Positions 57,360-64,000 of a stretch of 64,000 nucleotides of DNA are shown here, one piece after another. This stretch comes from Lutjanus erythropterus (taxonomy: Eukaryota > Chordata > Actinopteri > Lutjaniformes > Lutjanidae). Within the stretch, counting starts at the first letter, position 1. Each line of letters opens with the position of its first letter. The notes below the pieces were generated by a model, which did not search any database, was not told the origin of the DNA, and was given only the letters and a program-made list of their open reading frames with translations. Position numbers and translations under genes: made by a program. Where the stretch lies: NCBI GenBank assembly GCA_020091685.1, contig CM034605.1, forward strand, positions 25,884,470-25,948,469. Direction: 5' to 3'.

Positions 57360-57935
57360 AAGCTAGCTGTTTCTCCAATGCTACACTAAGCTACTTGTCT
57401 GCTGGCTTTAAGTTCATATTTAGCATACAAACATGAGAGTGACATCTAAATCTTTGCAAGAAGAGAAATACACATTTTCCCAAAATGTCAAACTGTTCCT
57501 TTAATACATATTCAAAGTAATATATTATGAAATTGTATTCAAGCAAATGTTGCTGGAATATTATTGACACAGTGAAACTGCGAGGCAGCCAGCAAAGACA
57601 TCGCAGAGAAGTGCTGTGTGGATGGATAAACTGTTGTTTGTCAAGAGATAATTCTAGCATGAAATCCCCCCAAAACTACGTTTTTAGCTTTCTGTTTGTT
57701 TGCTGATTATTATTGCTGATAAGTCATGTTCATTCACAAGCTTTAGAAGAGCAGGGAGATCATATAGCTTCAGGCAGAGCCAAGCTAGCTGTTTGCTCCT
57801 GCTTCCAGTCTTTATGCTAAGCTAGGCAACACTAGCTTCCTGGCTCCGGCTCTATACTTAACACATGCACATGAGAGTGGTATCGATTTTCTCATCTCAC
57901 TTTTGTCAAGAACACAAATGAGTTTATTCCCCCTT
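57360..57935. mobile_element. Two partial copies of the 'CCCAAAATGTCAAACT' MITE family
   Basis: At 57440-57502 AAATACACATTTTCCCAAAA and TGTCAAACTGTTCCTTTAA form one terminus. At 57775-57935 AGCCAAGCTAGCTGTTTG, TCTTTATGCTAAGCTAGGC and GAGTGGTATCGATTTTCTC form another copy lacking its final terminus. They match 14625-16064. Confidence 0.55.
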
Positions 57936-58263
57936 TGAAAAAAAATACAAAATAGACCAGATAAAACGGTATTTCGAGAGTATCTAGCTTCTGTATTGGG
58001 ATATATTTCTGAGTAAGATAAGCAGACAGGACATTAAGTTGTGAGTAATTTGATTTGAACGTTGATTAGCATGTGTGTCATAACCCGACATACCACAGTG
58101 TTGCCACTGTAGCTAGCTAGCTAATGAATCGCTTCAACTTTGACTGATGGCTCGATTATTGGTTGAAACTGTGTGGTTCACACATCGTATTTTGTTTTAC
58201 TGACAGAAAACATGATTTTGATATGAGATTACATTTTTTGTTATTTTTTGGGTTAGTGGCATA

Positions 58264-58354
58264 TATTGTTAAATAGGTGCACAATATGAACAAGAATATG
58301 ATCTAAAAGGGTTAAAAAGGCTTTTTTTTTTATTTCATCTTGACTTTAAATATG
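58264..58354 (-). repeat. Inverted second copy of the 54981-55068 segment
   Basis: Read on the reverse strand, this segment gives GATGAAATAAAAAA, GCCTTTTTAACCCTTTTAGA and TTGTGCACCTATTTAACA, matching 54981-55068 within the MITE downstream of kcnk3. Confidence 0.75.
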
Positions 58355-59888
58355 GATCATGATCAGTTTGCAAAATACCTGGTGGCATTTGGGGAAATCC
58401 CCACTCACAGTGTTACACTGAATATACAAGATTTGATTTGAGTACAACCATGACATTAAAGCAGAGAAAAGTCCACTACTTTTCAGGTTGTGCAGGGTAA
58501 CATTAGGTTTTATAAACTACAAAACATTTGGAATAAGGACCAGAAACAACCAGGTATTTAATGGCAAAATAAGAGAAAACAGCACAACAATATATTTCTT
58601 TATTTGTGAGTAAATGTTTTGCAATTTAAATAATGAACACTGGACATGATAAGACATTTTAATGACGATCACAAGTGACAAATAATTTTGGGATTTTTCC
58701 AGAGACCCCCTTAAATCTCATGTGGGGTCAAGGGGTCACGGACCCCCTGAGGCCACCTGTATTTTGCACCATGATCATGATTATCTATCCAAGTACATGA
58801 TTTCAAAATTGATCTATATTTTTCTCCACTCTGCTCTTTTGACCTGAAGGACGGCGAGGCTCCACAGAGGTCTGACCATCAAACAAAGCACATGAGCTCC
58901 TCAGATATGAAGCGTGCAGAGCTGTCAGAATCACATCTGGATCAATCTGTAGATGCAAAGTATTTTTAGGAGCAGTTCAGAGTGGCAGATGGGAGGGGGT
59001 TTTCTGTATTTGGACAATGGATAATAAGCTGGTTGTCAATCACAGACGATTATGCCACAAAAGATTTAGTCTCTCTGATTGATGGAAAAGGAAAAGAAAT
59101 CCACCCTCAGATACTATTCCTTCTTTCTCTGGGTCTATTCTGGTGTTTAGTCATGTGTTTTCAAGGTAGGCAACATGATGTGACGTCACATTGCATTTAT
59201 CTGTGGTAGCTGCAAATGAGTTTCGTATCAGGAAGTAAATTACTCTTATCTCAAAATTTGCTTAAGTGCAGTACTTGAGTAAATGTACTTATTGTCACCC
59301 CCCTGAAGAAACTTTACATGAGTCAGGATGGCAGAAATATGGGCACTGGAAAAATTTATTCTTGAAACAAATCACAGATTGATGATATTCTGAATATCTG
59401 AAGGTGGATTTTTTCCTTTTGCCATTTATCGTTTTGCCTCGTTGGGTAAAGTACCACACATGACACACAGTGGACATAAATCAAGTGCCGAAAATTACTT
59501 TCACACTCTTTGTGATCAAGGTCTGGTGTCTGTCGAGACGTCTATCTCCTCTATGTTCAGGATATGGACCTGTTATGATGGACTGTACTGTACCTTACAG
59601 ACATACTTGGGTACGATTTGCACATGATAATGACAGAAAATGATGATTTTGATGATTTATGCTTTTGACTTGCTTTCAACAATAAGTGACCCAGAAAACA
59701 ACAGCCTACTACATATTTCATGCAAGTACTGTATTAGTTTTAAATAGGACTACATGCACTAGCATAAACAGGTTTTTCTGTTTTACTTGGAAAAGAAAAT
59801 GTTTTTTTTTTAAATATCCAAGGGCAAACTAGTGCTTGAACACACAAGGGGTACTTGAAATAATTGTAAGAACATTTTTTTTTTTATC
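58355..59888. other. Intergenic, no gene recognised
   Basis: No gene or bounded element is recognised. A segment at about 58840-58985 has a less AT-rich composition than its surroundings, but no convincing coding frame. Near 59255-59295 there is a short AAGTGCAGTACTTGAGTAAA repeat fragment. Confidence 0.45.
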
Positions 59889-60889
59889 TTAAAGGGATAG
59901 TTTGGATTACTTGAAGTGGGGTTGTCTGAGGTTCTTAAGTACAGCAGGAGCTAATATAAGTGGGAATCACCAGAGGCATCAAATGTTTTATCTAATACAA
60001 CGGTTTCAGTCTGTTCATCTTACTTCAGTCATTTTTATTCCAGTGAAATGGGAAAACACAAAAACAACCAATCATGACCTCTGCTGACCTCACCAGAAAG
60101 AAACTTAGCACCATCTATTGTACCTGCCCAGACAACTGAGATTTACATTTTCAAATCCTTTAAAAAAAGATAAGTCAGCATGGTACTGACTGTGATATAA
60201 CGCATACTTGCCAACCTTGAGACATCAAAAATGGCAAACAAAAAAATGTGAGTTTCAGAGACTTTGTTTCCTGCATTCTGGTGACTTTTACTTTTAATTC
60301 TCTGTAGATAATACAGAATAATTCATCCACTGGCATGAACTTGCATAAATCTGTCACATAAACTAATTTTAATTCATTTTCTTTTGTTAATTAATTTTTT
60401 TCTTCCCCTAAAGGAAAATTGATGTGGGAGATTTTTAAAAAAATCCATCCCTTTTTTCTTTAAAACTTTCCTCAAGCAACGGAAATTCTTCCTTCAAGGG
60501 AGTCTGGTTTGATGTTATCTGGGTGGAAACAGTTGATTTCAAGAGTTTTAGTTCTTATGCATGCTGTACAGTGTCAAAAAAAAGAAATACAGCAAAATTT
60601 TGATCCCAGGAGGAAATAGGGAGAGGGCAATAAAAAGCAGGGAAGGAGGGTTAGCAATAACATCTGGTAAACTACGCTGTGTCGTTCTTGATGTGGTGTT
60701 TTCTTTTGGCACGCATCGGACGCTGCAAGTAGGCAGGGCTGAAGAGAAAAAGGAAGACTGGGAGAATCATCAACCCTGCCAGACTTTGACTATTTATTCA
60801 ATTTTAAATTTAATATTAAAATTGTGACGCTGCCATTAAGTACCTCATACAACCCCATACTTCAAAAAAGATCTGAACTGCCCCTTTAA
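59889..60889. mobile_element. MITE copy 3 (TIR TTAAAGGGATAGTT)
   Basis: The left end TTAAAGGGATAGTTTGGATT and the right end, on the other strand TTAAAGGGGCAGTTCAGATC, are inverted. TTAA is present at both edges. It shares termini with copies at 4534-5220 and 22325-22928 but has a longer, different interior. Confidence 0.7.
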
Positions 60890-61734
60890 CTTGCCAAGGG
60901 ACGTGTGCAGAGTCTTGCAAGACAAATCACACATATCACATGTATTTCCAGACAATATTGTACTATTTTGCCCAAGTAAGAACATCCACAGAATATATTA
61001 AAAAACACGGATATTTCGTCCAAAAACTGTGACTGTTTTTGAGTTTTTACTGTTGTTTTTCTGTACGATGATCCCCAGATAACCACTTTAAATGAATTAT
61101 ATTTTACAGAGACGATTTATTAAATTCATTTTCTGTATACAACATAAGAACTGTTTAAGAATGTAGCCTCCATGCTGTTTATCAACATGTGCTGTGTGAG
61201 AAAAGTCTGCTGAATGTATAGAAAAAGACTGTCTGGTCCAGATGGTTTCCCCCTTGGAATTTTGACTGAGGTCCAGTTCCGGACAACCTACAGCAGGTTA
61301 GTCACGAGCTGAAAGTATGGCGCTGTATCATTATGTCATCGTTTGTGGCAGTATGTATTTTTGTTATATCCAGCTCATCATCATGCGGTGCAGCAAGCGC
61401 GGGGGGGACGGACAAAAAAACAGAAACACTTGACATTTCAGCAGCGAATATGCTCTGGAAAAGGTGTTAAAGTGTTTTTAATTTGGCCACCAGAACACCC
61501 CTAATATTAGGTGTCTGTTGAGACTGCCAGAGGTGATGATTCAGCTGCATTTTATGACTCCAAAATTTTGAATATGTTTCTTGAAAATAATTAAGTCATT
61601 TGGTTCTAATTTGAGCCGTGAGAAAATGTAAATTGGTACACTTCTAATTCTAATTAATTGGACCTTGAGTGCCCATATAAACATGCATAAATATCATATT
61701 TGTCTGCATCCAAACATACAAGTTAACATACATG

Positions 61735-62440
61735 AAAAGGCCCTTTTCCACTAAATAAACTGTGGTTCCTAAACTGGTTCCTTTCAAGATCCTTCCAGCC
61801 TTGGTGTAAACCAGTCCGTATTTCCACCCCTTTTGAGCGGAACCATTTTTTTAAGGATGTGATCAACAGAGGGGACACACACACTTTGCTTCCAAAGGAA
61901 AAGCTCCTATTTTTGGTTCCAGATGGGAACCAACTTTTCAGGTTCTGAGAACCCTTTTATATTCCAACGGTTTTATCTTGAACCCACCTAAGAGTTTACT
62001 GAGAACCCTTTTATATTCCAAGAGTTTGATCAAGAACCCACACAGGTGGTTTTACAGACACACCTTTTGTATTCTACTTGGACATCTTTTATGTTCCTAA
62101 GGTTTCATCTAGACCCACCCAGAGGGTTCTACTGAGAACCTCTTTACACTCCAAGGGTTTCATCTAGAGCCCACCTAGGTGACTCTTCTAAGAACCATTT
62201 TATGTTAAGGTGCAAATAACACCTGACAAAATGTTCTTCAAGAATTTTAACAATCCTGAAAGAACTCTTTTTCTAAAAAGGATTCTTTGGATATAAAGGT
62301 TCTTAAAGTAACCGTTAGTCTTAAGAATTATCCTTGACTAACAGGTGAAAAAGGGATCTGCAGAACCAAATGTTTCTGTGTAAAACCTCAGCCCTTAAGG
62401 AAGAACCCATTTGGAACCCTTATTTCTGAGAGTGTACCTC
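61735..62440. mobile_element. 'AGAACCC' element with internal minisatellite
   Basis: The block starts near AAGGCCCTTTTCCACTAAAT and ends near GGAACCCTTATTTCTGAGAG + TGTAC, an end typical of a widespread fish DNA-transposon family. Internally (61947-62215) there are four to five diverged units of about 55 nt, each with GAGAACCCTTTTATATTCCA and CCCACCT-like blocks. Confidence 0.55.
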
Positions 62441-63423
62441 ATATGCAAACATTAACATTATTAATCTTAAACAAATTCGTATTTCCCACAGGAGTATTGT
62501 ATTGCTTTGTAATTGTATCACTGCTACTTTTTCCACCTCATGTTCTTCCTATTTTTTACACTTTCTATGTCTGGCTTTGTTTTCCTTGTTAGTTTTATTT
62601 CGATCATGAGTCATACAAGGTTTGGACATTGTTTTTATGTTTCTGTGTGGAGCCCAGTTACTATCTGTGGAACCACTAACTAGTTATTAAAGGTCAATTA
62701 GTCTCTAAGATGCTCAGTCCAACAGAATGAAATACTTTCTGTAGAAATCCTCAGAACAAAGCAACGGTTGCAACAAGGTCAACTAGATTTGGAGTCACGG
62801 CTCTATATAGCTCTATATAAAAGTAGCGCAGCAATGATCTGTGTCGATAAAGTGAATGATGAGGCCAAGGAAAATTAAATCTGTTCCTATGAAACTATAA
62901 ATGCATAAAAACACACTGCATACAACACAAGTGTAGTATGTACCAAGAACAGAATTATAACATCAATGCATGTTGTTATCAAAATTTGCTTGCCACTGCA
63001 ACATCACACCAGTTTGTAGGGCCTGGCCGTGTGCCTGTGAATCTGCCTTCAGCCATTAGATGTGCACAGAAAAGCAACAGAAGGAGTATCCATTCGACAA
63101 ATCCCTGTATTGACCCCCTGTGGCTGGAGCATCTGCTGTTTTCTACTTTGGCCATAGACCTGAGTATCTATGTCAAAGACAAAAATAGTTCCACTGAGAA
63201 GGTCAACTATGGCATTACGTCACTCTCTTTCTTCTCCGTTTTTAGAAATATTCAAGGCAGGTCAAAACCGAATGTGTCTGTCACATATTTCTGACAGTTT
63301 CACATGTATTTGTTATGTGTGTGCTACAGAGATTTTTGCTTTTTCCCACCAGTATATTTAATTAATTTTAGTTAAATTGTGTAGTAAATAATCTGTATGA
63401 CTTTTCTAGCATCTGTCAAGGCT

Positions 63424-63600
63424 GAAGCAGAACTTAAGTCACAAATATCTTAAAAGTTTAACAGTTTTGATTCTTCATTTTCTTGCTGAGAGTTAGGTGA
63501 TTAGACTGACACCCCCCTAATGTGCTTGCAATAAATACATAGCTACAACTAGAATCATGTTAGCTTAGCTTAGCCCAAAGACTAGGAACAGGCATGGGTG
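63424..63600. mobile_element. Partial MITE copy, 'TTAGCTTAGCTTAGC' family
   Basis: TCTTGCTGAGAGTTAGGTGA, GTTAGCTTAGCTTAGCCC and AAGACTAGGAACAGG follow the order of the family found at 14625-16064 and 57775-57935. Confidence 0.5.
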
Positions 63601-64000
63601 CATTAAGAGTAGGATTCTGAAGGCAAAGATGGCGGCCATTCAGTCTAATGATAATTGCTTGCTGGGCGCTTTAGCCATAAAGGTTTTGTAGCTTTCGGGT
63701 TAGCTTCTGTGGTATGTCACTGATATGTGCAGTAGGCTTAGTGTGCCTCACTTTTCTTGGCTAAAGGAAAGTTTTACAAATAAAAACCCTCTGTGGATAA
63801 AAAAAATTAATAATAAAGAGACCTTGTTTGCAGTTTGAGGTGTCCTGTCAGCAGTTTTACAGACGTGTCTATTATGGGGGAAAATGTTTTTGGGCCTGCA
63901 GGGGAATTTTTCATTGCATTACTGCACATGGCCACTGGGACAAATTGATGGTAGTGCCCTGTCTAGTTCTATTAAAATTCTGTGGCTGCAATGAAAATGA

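Larger units (their letters stand above)
60890..64000. other. Intergenic to window end, no gene recognised
   Basis: Apart from the two repeats listed, I see no coding exon with family resemblance and no RNA gene. Short open frames at 62938-63361 have no recognisable domain. Confidence 0.5.

Noticed and set aside
62938..63294. 118-codon + frame near the window end
   Set aside because: No family resemblance or signal; likely a chance frame in repeat-rich DNA, though a lineage-specific exon cannot be excluded by eye.

Overview
The window is vertebrate nuclear DNA, almost certainly from a ray-finned (teleost) fish, probably a percomorph. It holds four multi-exon protein-coding genes, all on the + strand. 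The introns are GT-AG except for one GC-AG intron. The non-coding space is AT-rich and full of short non-autonomous DNA transposons, SINE and LINE scraps and microsatellites of the kinds that dominate fish genomes. There is no bacterial, viral, CRISPR or operon-like content.

Layout. (1) 605-12940: the 3' ten coding exons of frmd6 (Willin), a FERM-domain protein; its first exons lie before the window. (2) 12941-18587: frmd6 3' UTR and repeats. (3) 18588-21370: nenf (neudesin), complete in four coding exons, 160 aa. (4) 21371-23675: spacer with one MITE, then the ezrin promoter region. (5) 23676-44297: ezr (ezrin), complete in 13 coding exons, 597 aa. Its introns carry a near-ideal palindromic MITE, a large imperfect palindrome, a 5'-truncated LINE with a clean 20-bp target duplication, a 26-bp minisatellite, and a MITE whose interior has become a satellite array. 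(6) 44298-48561: spacer dominated by a second, larger copy of that satellite-bearing element, ending about 400 bp before the next start codon. (7) 48562-54564: kcnk3 (TASK-1 two-pore potassium channel), complete in two coding exons, 389 aa; its single intron splits the first selectivity filter. (8) 54565-64000: no gene recognised, only repeats.

The genes do not form a pathway. FRMD6 and ezrin share the FERM fold and both act at the cortical membrane, neudesin is a secreted heme-binding factor, and KCNK3 is a plasma-membrane leak channel. From general knowledge the human counterparts lie on four different chromosomes, so this linkage is probably a fish arrangement.

I found no convincing undescribed biological system. 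The most unusual signals are structural: two copies of one TIR-bounded element with an expanded internal satellite (one forming a two-sided array next to the kcnk3 promoter region), a 98-bp perfect-arm palindrome in an ezrin intron, a GC-AG intron in frmd6, a (CT)21 microsatellite serving as the polypyrimidine tract of a frmd6 exon, and a Ser/His-Glu tract in ezrin where mammals have polyproline. Exon coordinates were read by hand from splice signals and reading-frame continuity. Repeat-family statements rest on my own comparison of copies within the window.
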